A stretch of DNA of 35,684 nucleotides from Gammaproteobacteria bacterium (GCA_021324335.1 JAJPJH010000053.1:1-35684); one strand, 5' to 3'. Shown: positions 8,815 to 16,638, counted from the stretch's first letter. A program made the numbers and translations. The notes: generated from the sequence alone by a model not told the origin.

Positions 8815-10386
8815 TCAAATGGAAATAGGTAAAGTAAATCGTATCCAGCTGTTATTGCTGGTATTGGGATGAATAGTGAATTGTCCGCCATGCGCTTCAA
8901 TAATGGAGCGGCAAATAGCGAGTCCCATTCCTCGGCCGTGCGCTTTGGTAGTGAAGAAAGGGGTGAAAGCTTTGTGAATGATTTCTTTCGAGAACCCGGG
9001 GCCGGTATCACTAATGGTAATTTCGATGGTATCAACGGATGTCATTTTAATTTGGATATGGATACGTTTTTCTTTCACATGATTTTCTTGCATGGCTTCA
9101 ATCGCATTTTGAATTAAATTCAACAAAACTTGTTGAATTTGAATCTTGTCGATTGAAATAAAAGGTAAATTTTTGTCGAAGGAAAAATCGACTTTCGTTT
9201 TGGAGGTAGTTAATTCATTTTTAATGAGACTCACAGTTTCACGAATCACATTATTTATCTTGCAAGCGGTTTTAACTAGCTGGCCCTTACAAAAGAAGTT
9301 TTTTAATCGCTGGACAATTTCACCGGCGCGCTCTGCTTGAATAGCAGCTTTTTCCATAATGCCACGTAATTGCTCATGATCGTGAGTATTATTTCCTAAA
9401 TGTCGAATACAACCGCGTGTATAATTCACTACAGCAGCGAGCGGTTGACTGACTTCATGGGCAATGCCAGATGCCATTTCTTCCATGGTACTCAAACGGA
9501 ACACATGCGCTAATTGCTGACCACGTAAACGCGCTTTTTTATCCAATACGCGATCCGTGATATCGCGGGAAGCAAGCTGGATTTCATTAATCATGCGAGT
9601 TTGTTCATCAATAATTAAACGAATATTACTTTCAAACCATCGGAATTCGCCTTCTTTACGCTTAATACGATAAATAATAGGTTTGTTATGAGGTTGTTCT
9701 CGCCGACGCGTGAAGGCTTTTTTGATTTTTGATTGATCATCATGATGAATAAATTTATGAATATTTCTTCCAATTAAATCATCGGGGCTATAGCCAATCG
9801 ACGTTTTGCAAGCGGGAGAAACATATAAGTAAGTGCCGTCGGAGGTATGTCGAGAGATGACATCTGTCGCATTTTCTGCGAGTAGGTGAAAGCGTAATTC
9901 ACTTTCGCGAAGTTTCTTTTCCGTTTGTTCTAACGTATTCAGGGTATCGATTAATAGGCTGCTTCCATGCCAAAAGCCGAATAGTATCTCGTGTAATTGT
10001 TTTGATAAATGATTGTAATTTTTCTGCCATTCTTCTTCTGTTTTTTTCTGTGCAGAGGTGTTTTGATGAATAAGCAGTGTAATGGTTTTATGTTGATCAG
10101 GCGAGGGCACTGAGCAAAGAGAGGATTTGCAATGACCTTTAATCCCATTTTTACGGATAAAAATAGTATCCTCCTGCCATTTTTTTTGATGATTATGCAG
10201 TTCTTGAATAAGTTTAGGAAAAGGATAATTGCGGTCATATATTAGATTAACTGACCGGCCTAATACTTCTTTTTTCGAATATCCAAACAGCGATGTCGCA
10301 CCGCTGTTCCAATTGATAATACGACCGGCTTTATCCAGTAGTATGCCGCTATCCATTATGGCATCAAACAGATCTTGATCATCCAT
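8815..10386 (-). CDS. Soluble PAS-domain sensor histidine kinase (FixL-type layout)
   Basis: The 523-residue kinase has no membrane segment. PAS domain 1 lies at about 5-110 (ILLDKAGRIINWNSGATSLFGYS) and PAS domain 2 at about 163-280 (FHLLAENATDVISR, YVSPACKTSIGYSPDDLIG). The HisKA domain has His310 in GIAHEVSQPLAAVV, and the HATPase domain has the N-box Asn427, DTGPGF (460-465) and GRGMGLAICRS (484-494). A cytosolic signal is therefore expected. I cannot see a proximal haem-binding His pattern that would make it a true FixL. It is co-transcribed with the FixJ-type regulator and divergent from mpl. ATG 10386 has AGGTAATGCAGG in front. Confidence 0.93.
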   Translation of the reverse strand: MDDQDLFDAIMDSGILLDKAGRIINWNSGATSLFGYSKKEVLGRSVNLIYDRNYPFPKLIQELHNHQKKWQEDTIFIRKNGIKGHCKSSLCSVPSPDQHKTITLLIHQNTSAQKKTEEEWQKNYNHLSKQLHEILFGFWHGSSLLIDTLNTLEQTEKKLRESELRFHLLAENATDVISRHTSDGTYLYVSPACKTSIGYSPDDLIGRNIHKFIHHDDQSKIKKAFTRRREQPHNKPIIYRIKRKEGEFRWFESNIRLIIDEQTRMINEIQLASRDITDRVLDKKARLRGQQLAHVFRLSTMEEMASGIAHEVSQPLAAVVNYTRGCIRHLGNNTHDHEQLRGIMEKAAIQAERAGEIVQRLKNFFCKGQLVKTACKINNVIRETVSLIKNELTTSKTKVDFSFDKNLPFISIDKIQIQQVLLNLIQNAIEAMQENHVKEKRIHIQIKMTSVDTIEITISDTGPGFSKEIIHKAFTPFFTTKAHGRGMGLAICRSIIEAHGGQFTIHPNTSNNSWIRFTLPISI

Positions 10387-10407
10387 CCTGCATTACCTTT
10401 GCGGGAC

Positions 10408-10421
10408 ATCCAAATTTGGAT
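10408..10421. promoter_or_regulatory. Perfect 14-bp palindrome between the kinase operon and mpl
   Basis: ATCCAAATTTGGAT is self-complementary over 14 bp and lies in the 69-nt divergent gap. The AT-rich sequence beside it (10421-10441) could supply -10 elements for both directions. The spacing fits a dimeric regulator that covers the -35 region of mpl or the leader of the kinase gene. The regulator is unknown; autoregulation by the FixJ-type protein is one possibility. Confidence 0.5.
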
Positions 10422-10455
10422 AATAATAACATACTTAATAAATTGAGGTCATCGT

Positions 10456-11826
10456 ATGCGTTTACACATTTTGGGGATTGGTGGAACCTTTATGAGCGGT
10501 ATCGCCTGCTTAGCAAAGCAAAGCGGGCATGATGTGACTGGGTCGGACATGAATGTGTACCCCCCTATGAGTACGCAATTGATGCAGCAGGGGATTACCT
10601 TGATGGAGGGGTATGATCCCGCTCATATTGACCCAAATGTGGACTGTGTCATCGTGGGGAATGTGATTAAACGCGGTAATCCAGCAATGGAATATGTGTT
10701 AGCTAAGCAAATTCCGTATGTTTCAGGGCCGGCATGGCTAGCTGAAAATGTGCTCAAGCGCCGCTTCGTACTGGGGGTGGCAGGAACGCATGGGAAAACG
10801 ACAACCACCAGTATCTTGACGTGGATACTCGCAGAAGCAGGGTTAGAGCCGGGGTTTTTAATTGGGGGGGTGCCAGAAAATTTTGGGATTTCTGCCCGCC
10901 TTGGTCAGCATCCGTATTTTGTCATCGAAGCGGACGAATACGATAGTGCTTTTTTTGATAAACGTTCGAAATTTATCCATTATGCGCCGCGTACGCTGAT
11001 CTTAAATAATCTTGAATATGACCATGCGGATATTTTTTCGGACTTAGCAGCTATTAAACAGCAATTTCATTACCTCGTCCGCACGGTGCCTGGCAATGGG
11101 CTGCTGGTATGTCATGCTCAAGATGCAAATCTAAGTGATGTGCTTAAAATGGGCTGCTGGACCCCCGTCACGACATTTGGGAGCCAAGGCGAGTGGCAAG
11201 CTAAGCTGATTGAAAAAGATGGTAGTGCATTTACTGTCCTGCACCACCATCAATCGGTTGGCGATGTTCATTGGAATTTACTCGGTCAGCATAATGTTGA
11301 AAATGCACTGGCTGCCATCGCCGCAGCGCATCAGGCAAATGTTTCTGTCGAGACAGCGATTCGAGCTTTATCCACTTTTAAAAATGTTAAACGCCGGCTT
11401 GAAATCAAAGGTAAAGTTAATGACATTGTTATTTATGATGACTTTGCGCATCATCCTACCGCTATTGCGACGACGTTAGCTGGTTTGCGTTCTAAAATCG
11501 GTACCGAGGCTCGCATGATTGCCGTCTTAGAATTTGGTTCTTATACCATGCGGACAGGTGTTCACAAAGATCACCTTCAAGAGGCGTTACGCAGCGCCGA
11601 CATGGTAGTTTGTAAGGGCACGGAGGCAGATTGGGGATTGCAAGCTGTTCTTGCTAAATTTAAACAGCCTACTATACTTTCCCAAGATGTTGATATGCTA
11701 GTGAGAGAGTTAGTGCCATTACTACAAGCGGGTGATCATGTCGTCGTAATGAGCAATTCTGGTTTCGGTGGGATTCATCATAAATTGCTAGAGGCAATAG
11801 AAAAATGCAGCAGCAAAACAAATTAA
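10456..11826 (+). CDS. mpl: UDP-MurNAc:L-Ala-gamma-D-Glu-meso-DAP ligase (murein peptide ligase)
   Basis: Mpl attaches recycled murein tripeptide to UDP-MurNAc, in peptidoglycan recycling. The 456-residue protein is a Mur ligase: N-terminal Rossmann segment (LHILGIGGTFMSGIACLAKQ), ATP-binding GTHGKTTTT at 110-118, LEYDHADIF, GQHNVENALAAIAA, and DDFAHHPTAI, which distinguishes Mpl from MurC together with the length. An ATG follows a GAGG about 10 nt upstream. The last 22 nt overlap a small membrane ORF. Mpl fits the envelope genes elsewhere in the window (dapD, dapE). Confidence 0.95.
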   Translation: MRLHILGIGGTFMSGIACLAKQSGHDVTGSDMNVYPPMSTQLMQQGITLMEGYDPAHIDPNVDCVIVGNVIKRGNPAMEYVLAKQIPYVSGPAWLAENVLKRRFVLGVAGTHGKTTTTSILTWILAEAGLEPGFLIGGVPENFGISARLGQHPYFVIEADEYDSAFFDKRSKFIHYAPRTLILNNLEYDHADIFSDLAAIKQQFHYLVRTVPGNGLLVCHAQDANLSDVLKMGCWTPVTTFGSQGEWQAKLIEKDGSAFTVLHHHQSVGDVHWNLLGQHNVENALAAIAAAHQANVSVETAIRALSTFKNVKRRLEIKGKVNDIVIYDDFAHHPTAIATTLAGLRSKIGTEARMIAVLEFGSYTMRTGVHKDHLQEALRSADMVVCKGTEADWGLQAVLAKFKQPTILSQDVDMLVRELVPLLQAGDHVVVMSNSGFGGIHHKLLEAIEKCSSKTN

Positions 11827-11912
11827 TATTTTCCAAAAAAGCAGCTTGGCTAGGCTTGTGTTCCTATCTCGTCTTGATTGGATTAATTGTGATTATTTTG
11901 GTGGAGGGATAG
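11805..11912 (+). CDS. 35-residue single-span membrane peptide overlapping mpl
   Basis: An ATG at 11805, in a different frame from mpl and with GAGG 10 nt before it, opens 35 codons ending at TAG 11910-11912. The product has a polar, basic start (MQQQNKLIFSKKAAW) and then a continuous hydrophobic span of about 20 residues (LGLCSYLVLIGLIVIILV). This is a typical small inner-membrane peptide with positive-inside charge. It fills the whole gap between mpl and apaG. Conservation cannot be judged from one sequence. Confidence 0.45.
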   Translation: MQQQNKLIFSKKAAWLGLCSYLVLIGLIVIILVEG

Positions 11913-11917
11913 GGTGA

Positions 11918-12331
11918 GTGAGTCGTCTTTTAAAAAAAAATGATAAATTTATCGTAAAAGTGTCGCCCAGTTATGTGGCAGCACAATCCGATCCTGAAAA
12001 CCACAAATTCACGTGGTCTTATGAAGTGACTATTACCAACCATAGCAGTGAGATTGCTCAGCTGCTTAATCGCTTTTGGCGCATTATTGATATGTCGGGT
12101 AAGATTGAAGAAGTTCAAGGAGTCGGTGTCGTCGGATTGCAACCTCTTATTAAACCTGAGAAAACGTTTACCTATATCAGTTATTGCCAATTAACTGTGC
12201 CACAGGGAACCATGGAAGGTTATTATGAAATGCAAAATTTAGAAGAAGAGCGATTCATTATTGAAGTGCCTAAATTTATTTTAACTGCTCCTTCCTCTAT
12301 TACCAAAGCCTTCAGATCGAGGCTACATTAG
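11918..12331 (+). CDS. apaG: ApaG / Co2+-Mg2+ efflux-associated protein
   Basis: The 137-residue protein matches ApaG (DUF525) with YEVTITNHSSEIAQLLNRFW, EEVQGVGVVGLQPLI, FTYISYCQL and GTMEGYYEM, a fibronectin-III-like fold. The molecular role is unclear; the name comes from the apaGH locus and magnesium or cobalt phenotypes. The only start that keeps the frame is GTG 11918. A second GTG at 11914 lies closer to the GGAGGG ribosome site (8 nt) but runs into a stop right after an A9 tract (11932-11940). Loss of one A would join it to the ApaG frame. The C-terminus KAFRSRLH is slightly longer than usual. It is 1 nt from oxyR. Confidence 0.88.
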   Translation: MSRLLKKNDKFIVKVSPSYVAAQSDPENHKFTWSYEVTITNHSSEIAQLLNRFWRIIDMSGKIEEVQGVGVVGLQPLIKPEKTFTYISYCQLTVPQGTMEGYYEMQNLEEERFIIEVPKFILTAPSSITKAFRSRLH

Positions 12332-12332
12332 G

Positions 12333-13247
12333 ATGACCCTCACTGAATTGCGTTACATGGTGACGCTTGCTCGTGAAAAGCACTTTGGTCAGGCAGCAAA
12401 AGCTTGTCATGTTAGCCAACCGACGCTGAGTGTCGCGATTAATAAATTGGAATCGGAATTAGGTGTTGCGTTATTTGAGCGTGATCGTAATCAAGTACGC
12501 ATTACAGATATTGGGCAGCAAGTGGTAGCGCAAGCACAACGCGTACTCGATGAAGTGAATCAAATACGTGATATTGCAAAAGATCAACAATCGCAATTAA
12601 ATACCCCGTTAAAAATAGGTGCTATTTATACAGTCGGTCCTTATTTATTTCCGCATTTAATCCCCAAATTGCATAAAATTGCACCTGAGATGCCACTTTT
12701 TATTAAAGAAGATTTTACAGCAAATTTACGGACAAAATTGCAGCAAGGTGAATTAGATGCTGCGTTTGTTGCATTGCCTTTTTCTGCCGCTGGCATAGTG
12801 ACGCAAGTGGTATACGATGAACCTTTTGTGGTCGTTATGCGTCATGACCATCCGTTAAGTAAGAAAAATAATATCAAAGCAAACGAATTAAAAGCAGAAG
12901 AATTACTTTTATTAGGTGAGGGGCATTGCTTTCGACAGCAAGTGATGGATGCTTGTCCGCAATGTTATTCAGATCAGGCGGCTTTGCAAAAAAATGTAGA
13001 AGGCACATCGCTTGAAACCTTGCGCCATATGGTGGCGTCAGGAATGGGTATTACGGTATTACCTAGTACCGCAACGCAAATTCAATTTTATAAATCTATC
13101 TTATGTACACGACCTTTTAATGGTCCAATTCCACAACGACGTATTGCATTAGCTTGGCGAGTAAGCTTTACAAGACCGAAAGCAATTGGTGCATTAATTC
13201 GAGCATTGCAAGCGAGTCATCTGCATGGTGTTTGTCTTCTCGAGTAA
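12333..13247 (+). CDS. oxyR: LysR-family peroxide sensor OxyR
   Basis: OxyR activates antioxidant genes when H2O2 drives a disulfide in its sensor domain. The 304-residue protein has an N-terminal LysR helix-turn-helix (FGQAAKACHVSQPTLSVAINKLESELG) and a periplasmic-binding-like effector domain. Cys199 in GEGHCFR and Cys208 are at exactly the E. coli positions and spacing, and an additional Cys211 is present. It directly follows apaG (1 nt). OxyR targets such as ahpC or katG are not in this window. Peroxide sensing fits a host-associated life but is also universal. Confidence 0.94.
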   Translation: MTLTELRYMVTLAREKHFGQAAKACHVSQPTLSVAINKLESELGVALFERDRNQVRITDIGQQVVAQAQRVLDEVNQIRDIAKDQQSQLNTPLKIGAIYTVGPYLFPHLIPKLHKIAPEMPLFIKEDFTANLRTKLQQGELDAAFVALPFSAAGIVTQVVYDEPFVVVMRHDHPLSKKNNIKANELKAEELLLLGEGHCFRQQVMDACPQCYSDQAALQKNVEGTSLETLRHMVASGMGITVLPSTATQIQFYKSILCTRPFNGPIPQRRIALAWRVSFTRPKAIGALIRALQASHLHGVCLLE

Positions 13248-13276
13248 TTACAAAAAAAGACGACAGAGGTTATAAT
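13248..13276 (+). promoter_or_regulatory. Sigma70-type promoter for the repeat-containing orphan
   Basis: TTACAA (13248-13253), a 17-nt spacer and a perfect TATAAT (13271-13276) lie 34 nt before the ATG at 13310. The -35 box is weak (3 of 6), the -10 perfect. Confidence 0.45.
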
Positions 13277-13309
13277 GTTGCGTTCATTTATTCTATAGGA
13301 TGATATTTT

Positions 13310-13933
13310 ATGAAAGATAAAAAAAGGACTATTGAGCAAGATAATACCACTCACTCTGATTTGGATATCAAAAAACAGAAAGTTGATATCATTGATTTAT
13401 TTAAAAGAATATTAGAAAAGCAGGATATGACGTCATTGAAAGAGTTTATGAGTGAGTACGTCGTCGATCTTTTTAAAAGAATATTAGAAAAGCGAGATAT
13501 GAAATCATTAAAAGAGTTATTGTCTATTGAGCCAGATATCTTCGTTGATTATTCACTCACGTGGCAAAGTTATCAGAGCAGAGACTATATACCTATATTA
13601 GTACTTATCCCTACTATTGAAGATCAAGTGCTTGCATTCAAGCTATTTCAGCAAATCTTATTCTATTTTGATCTGCCATCTATTGATCGGTTAGCAAAAT
13701 TAATGAATAGATCAGAAGCCCCCGCATTTCCTGCGTTGCTTTTGCCAGGTAATGTGGGAAAGCGTGAGGAGTTTTTTGGGATGGTGGCTGAGTATGGAAC
13801 CAAGATGCGGGAGAAGCAAAAGGTAGTGCCACCATTACTCCCTAGCTTCTCATTCCTCAATCAGCAGAGAATACCACAGCAGAGGAATGTTAATAACAAC
13901 TCTAACCCTTGCAGGCCTAGGCCTTCTAAGTAA
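13310..13933 (+). CDS. Orphan protein with a tandem 24-residue repeat
   Basis: No recognised family. The 207-residue product begins with a basic, polar stretch (MKDKKRTIEQDNTTH, KKQK). Two nearly identical helical repeats follow at about residues 29-48 and 53-72, both of the form DLFKRILEK-DM-SLKE. A largely helical hydrophobic middle (95-160) leads to a Pro/Asn/Arg-rich tail (175-207). AGGA sits about 10 nt before the ATG. The gene stands alone between oxyR and another orphan with AT-rich flanks. An effector role is possible in a host-associated bacterium, but the sequence alone does not show it. Confidence 0.7.
   Translation: MKDKKRTIEQDNTTHSDLDIKKQKVDIIDLFKRILEKQDMTSLKEFMSEYVVDLFKRILEKRDMKSLKELLSIEPDIFVDYSLTWQSYQSRDYIPILVLIPTIEDQVLAFKLFQQILFYFDLPSIDRLAKLMNRSEAPAFPALLLPGNVGKREEFFGMVAEYGTKMREKQKVVPPLLPSFSFLNQQRIPQQRNVNNNSNPCRPRPSK
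13394..13516 (+). repeat. Internal tandem duplication, period 72 bp
   Basis: Two copies, 13394-13444 and 13466-13516, share long identical stretches such as TTTAAAAGAATATTAGAAAA. They are offset by exactly 72 bp, so the reading frame is kept (24 codons). The copies differ at a handful of bases, which suggests a fairly recent duplication inside the gene. Confidence 0.8.
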
Positions 13934-14021
13934 ATCTAAAAAGTTAATAAAAAACGACAGACCTAGTGTTTTTGCCTATATTTTTAACTAATGATTAAGT
14001 AATCGAAGGCATCGAAAAAAT

Positions 14022-14038
14022 GTTAAGAATTCCTTAAG
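14022..14038 (+). promoter_or_regulatory. PmrA-box-like direct repeat upstream of an orphan gene
   Basis: GTTAAG (14022-14027), AATTC, CTTAAG (14033-14038) matches the PmrA direct-repeat pattern YTTAAK-N5-YTTAAK in 11 of 12 defined positions. A -10-like TATAAA lies at 14048-14053, and the orphan ATG is at 14100. In Legionella and Coxiella, PmrA controls Dot/Icm genes and many effectors. The sequence is AT-rich, so a chance match cannot be excluded. Confidence 0.45.
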
Positions 14039-14099
14039 CATTGTGTATATAAAATGGCAGTGGATCTTTATTGGATTTATTACTAAGGAGAGTAATTTT

Positions 14100-14975
14100 A
14101 TGAAATCATCCCGCCCTGGATCACCTACGCTTGAAACAAAACCTTACCGTTTTCGTACCCTCAAAGAACTTGAAACTGATTTTGAAAGATTAATCGTGGC
14201 AGAGGAATTAAGTAAACATCAAGTAAATCAGATATCTGATTTACCTAACCAAAAACGTGCTCAGCAACTTTTAATTGTCCGTGCTGTATTTGCACGTATC
14301 AGACAAGCTCAGAAGAGCGCAGAACAAAATATTATCAATCGTAACATTCAAGAAGAAGATAATTATTATAATGGCATTGCTACTGGTGTAATTCGTCGTC
14401 TGAAAAGAGAAATAAAGGCAGAAGAATATAGCGGTATCTGGGGTTATATTCCTTTTGTTAAGCCTGAGAATTGCGTTGCTTATGCTAAAAATGATGAAGT
14501 TTGTAATGTAAGTGAGGATAATTCGTTGAGTGAGGAAGCTGAAACAGCCATGATAAAACTCTTCGAAGAGTTTTATGGTGCTCAACTATTAAATGATATA
14601 AAGAATTTCCAAGCATCATCTTTTAAAAGAAAAAATGTGAAGCCACAAAGCTCGCATCATTATTTGCAAATGGAAATTAGGAATTTCAAACCTACTGATT
14701 TCAAGCACCAAAATATGCCACAACCTCTTCCTAGACCGTACTTTCCTGAACAGTTTAAGACTGAACCTTTAAAGAGAAAAAATCGCTTAAAAGGTGGCAA
14801 AGAAGCGAATAACTTTAAAATTACTTTTAATAAAGATCCCAATGTCAATAGCGATTGGTTGAGAAAACGTAATCTATTTGGCCCGGTTCATAAGCAAATT
14901 ATTGCTCGCCGTAAACCAGAAGAAATAAACGAGCAGGGGCAAGAATTGACGGCTCCAAAGGGGTTGTCTAAATAA
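14100..14975 (+). CDS. Orphan basic protein, possible PmrA-controlled effector
   Basis: No recognised family. The 291-residue product is soluble: a Ser/Pro-rich start, a helical N-terminal half (about 15-110, with LKELETDFERLIVAEELSKHQ), one small aromatic patch (GIWGYIPFV, 112-120), and a strongly basic C-terminal half with KRKN-type clusters (176-179, 225-230) and RNLFGPVHKQIIARRK. A GTG at 14043 is in frame but lies on the putative promoter; ATG 14100 follows AAGGAG by 10 nt. A PmrA-box-like repeat is upstream and a strong terminator is downstream, so it is monocistronic. The function is unknown; nucleic-acid binding or translocation to host are guesses from charge and promoter. Confidence 0.75.
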   Translation: MKSSRPGSPTLETKPYRFRTLKELETDFERLIVAEELSKHQVNQISDLPNQKRAQQLLIVRAVFARIRQAQKSAEQNIINRNIQEEDNYYNGIATGVIRRLKREIKAEEYSGIWGYIPFVKPENCVAYAKNDEVCNVSEDNSLSEEAETAMIKLFEEFYGAQLLNDIKNFQASSFKRKNVKPQSSHHYLQMEIRNFKPTDFKHQNMPQPLPRPYFPEQFKTEPLKRKNRLKGGKEANNFKITFNKDPNVNSDWLRKRNLFGPVHKQIIARRKPEEINEQGQELTAPKGLSK

Positions 14976-14996
14976 TCGGTTTCAGTAGAAAAAACT

Positions 14997-15032
14997 AATA
15001 GGACATGGTTGCATCACATGTCCTATTTTTTA
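14997..15032. terminator. Bidirectional rho-independent terminator
   Basis: Perfect 11-bp arms AATAGGACATG (14997-15007) and CATGTCCTATT (15017-15027) with a 9-nt loop are followed by a T-run and preceded by an A-rich run. They can end both the orphan gene (+) and the phospholipase D-like gene (-), whose stop codon lies inside the T-run. Confidence 0.88.
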
Positions 15033-15950
15033 GCTGTTATTCCAATCGTTAGCAAACACAGAAAGTAATTGCTGGATGATTGATTTATCTCGCGTGATGA
15101 TAGAAAGTTCACGGTTCTCATCGAGTGACGCAGAGGTTAAGTTGATAGATCCTAGGATGGCTTTTTGCTGATCGATAATAAAAACTTTAGCATGAATGTA
15201 ATAGGGCTCGCTATGACGGATGTTAACCCCTGCGCGTCTTAAATAATCAAATTGTTTACTTTGTAAATTGGTAGAAGTAAGAATATTTACCTTGATACCC
15301 TTTCTGGCGGCCTTTGCTAAGCTGCCGATGAGTCTGTAATCTTTGATATCTTGAGCATACATATCAATCGATTCTTTTGCATGAGAAAGTAAATTGGATA
15401 ACTGTTCGCGGCTATTATCTGGGCTCCAGATTAAATCCGTACCAGAATGGTGAATGACTTGATGATTCCAATCAGCAGAGAAAGTGTTTGCGATTTCTTT
15501 GACTTGCTTGGGATTATCAATGATCAAACCAAAATTACGATCATGTTGAAATGCAGAATGAGTAAAGTTGAATGTCATGACAATGGCTTCTTTATCATCG
15601 ATGATCAAAGTTTTTTGATGAATGAGCTTAAATCTCGGAATATCCCCTTGCCAGTCAATATGGTATTGATGAAATGCATTGATGGCTCTGGTATTTTCGC
15701 CTTCTGCTTTGTAGGGAGTTTGTTCTAAAATGATTTTAACAGTCAATCCTTTGCTTTTTTGTTGTAATAGAGAAGCAAGTAGTTGACGATCAGTTAAACC
15801 ATACATCACAAGGTCAATAGAATAATTCGCCTGTTGAATGGCTTTAAAGATAGGCTCACGCCCCATATCCGGTTCAACAATCAATTGATCAGCAAAAGCA
15901 GGGAAAGAAAATACTAGCATAGCTAGTAAAATAAAAAAATATCGAACCAT
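15030..15950 (-). CDS. Secreted phospholipase D-like protein (two HKD motifs)
   Basis: The family hydrolyses phosphodiester bonds in lipids or nucleic acids. The 306-residue protein has a signal peptide (1-20, cleavage near AFA-DQ) and two complete HKD motifs: His111, Lys113, Asp118 and His253, Lys255, Asp260, the second followed by GSINLTSAS. Two motifs in one chain of this size fit a monomeric Nuc/PLD enzyme. The substrate cannot be told from sequence. It is last in an apparent ybaB-recR-channel-PLD operon, 11 nt after the channel gene, with AGGGTG before its ATG. Export fits a role in the periplasm or in the host. Confidence 0.88.
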   Translation of the reverse strand: MVRYFFILLAMLVFSFPAFADQLIVEPDMGREPIFKAIQQANYSIDLVMYGLTDRQLLASLLQQKSKGLTVKIILEQTPYKAEGENTRAINAFHQYHIDWQGDIPRFKLIHQKTLIIDDKEAIVMTFNFTHSAFQHDRNFGLIIDNPKQVKEIANTFSADWNHQVIHHSGTDLIWSPDNSREQLSNLLSHAKESIDMYAQDIKDYRLIGSLAKAARKGIKVNILTSTNLQSKQFDYLRRAGVNIRHSEPYYIHAKVFIIDQQKAILGSINLTSASLDENRELSIITRDKSIIQQLLSVFANDWNNS

Positions 15951-15961
15951 TATTTAACACC

Positions 15962-16618
15962 CTATCGTTTTTGTGCGATTCGTAATCCTACCAATTGAGA
16001 GATCCATACGGCTAGATAAATTTGGCCAATAACAGCTTCTAACCAAGAACACGTTTTCGCCATATGAGAAACAGGAAGGACATCGCCATAACCTAAGGTT
16101 GTCATTGTTGTGAAGCTGAAATAGAAAGCACGTTGGGCACTTAAGTGAATAAACGGCGTGATCATCGGTTGAGAGAAGGCGCCAGGGTTGATAGTGGCGA
16201 TTAATAAATAAATGCTGCTCCAAATAAATCCAATTAAAAAATATCCACAAATTGCCCCAAATAAACTGTCTTCAGTAATTTGCCGATGAGTGGTAATGGT
16301 ATATAAAATGAAAGCAGTGATAATAATTAGGAACAAAATGTTAGTAACATACAATATAATATAAAAATAAAAACCAGGATGTAATAAATACACCATCCAA
16401 TGGCTAATGAGAGCAAGTGCGCCAATTATCATAATGGAGATGAGAAAATATCTTCTATGTACAATAGCGAGAAGGCAAAAGATAATAATAAATGAAAATA
16501 AAACACTAAGCCAAAAGTAGCCATGCGGATTTTCAGGGGCAATGGAAATAAAAACAGGATAGATAATCAGAGAGCATAGTAAATAAAAAAAATTACTTCG
16601 ATGTAAATTAATTTTCAT
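15962..16618 (-). CDS. Two-TM-pore potassium channel-like membrane protein
   Basis: The 218-residue protein is strongly hydrophobic, with about four N-terminal spans (10-25, 35-53, 58-77, 84-106). A C-terminal ion-channel unit follows: a span at 119-141, a pore helix AFYFSFTTM, the selectivity filter TTLGYGD (173-179), and a last span at 192-212. This is the Ion_trans_2 family. There is no cytoplasmic RCK domain, so the gating stimulus is unknown. GGAAG lies just before the ATG. It lies 20 nt after recR and just ahead of the phospholipase gene. The similarity to K+ channels is clear at the filter. Confidence 0.88.
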   Translation of the reverse strand: MKINLHRSNFFYLLCSLIIYPVFISIAPENPHGYFWLSVLFSFIIIFCLLAIVHRRYFLISIMIIGALALISHWMVYLLHPGFYFYIILYVTNILFLIIITAFILYTITTHRQITEDSLFGAICGYFLIGFIWSSIYLLIATINPGAFSQPMITPFIHLSAQRAFYFSFTTMTTLGYGDVLPVSHMAKTCSWLEAVIGQIYLAVWISQLVGLRIAQKR

Positions 16619-16638
16619 TACTTCTTCCTTGCTATCTT

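Noticed and set aside
14043..14099. GTG start adding 19 residues to the orphan gene
   Set aside because: It lies on the putative -10 region and has no ribosome site, whereas ATG 14100 follows AAGGAG.
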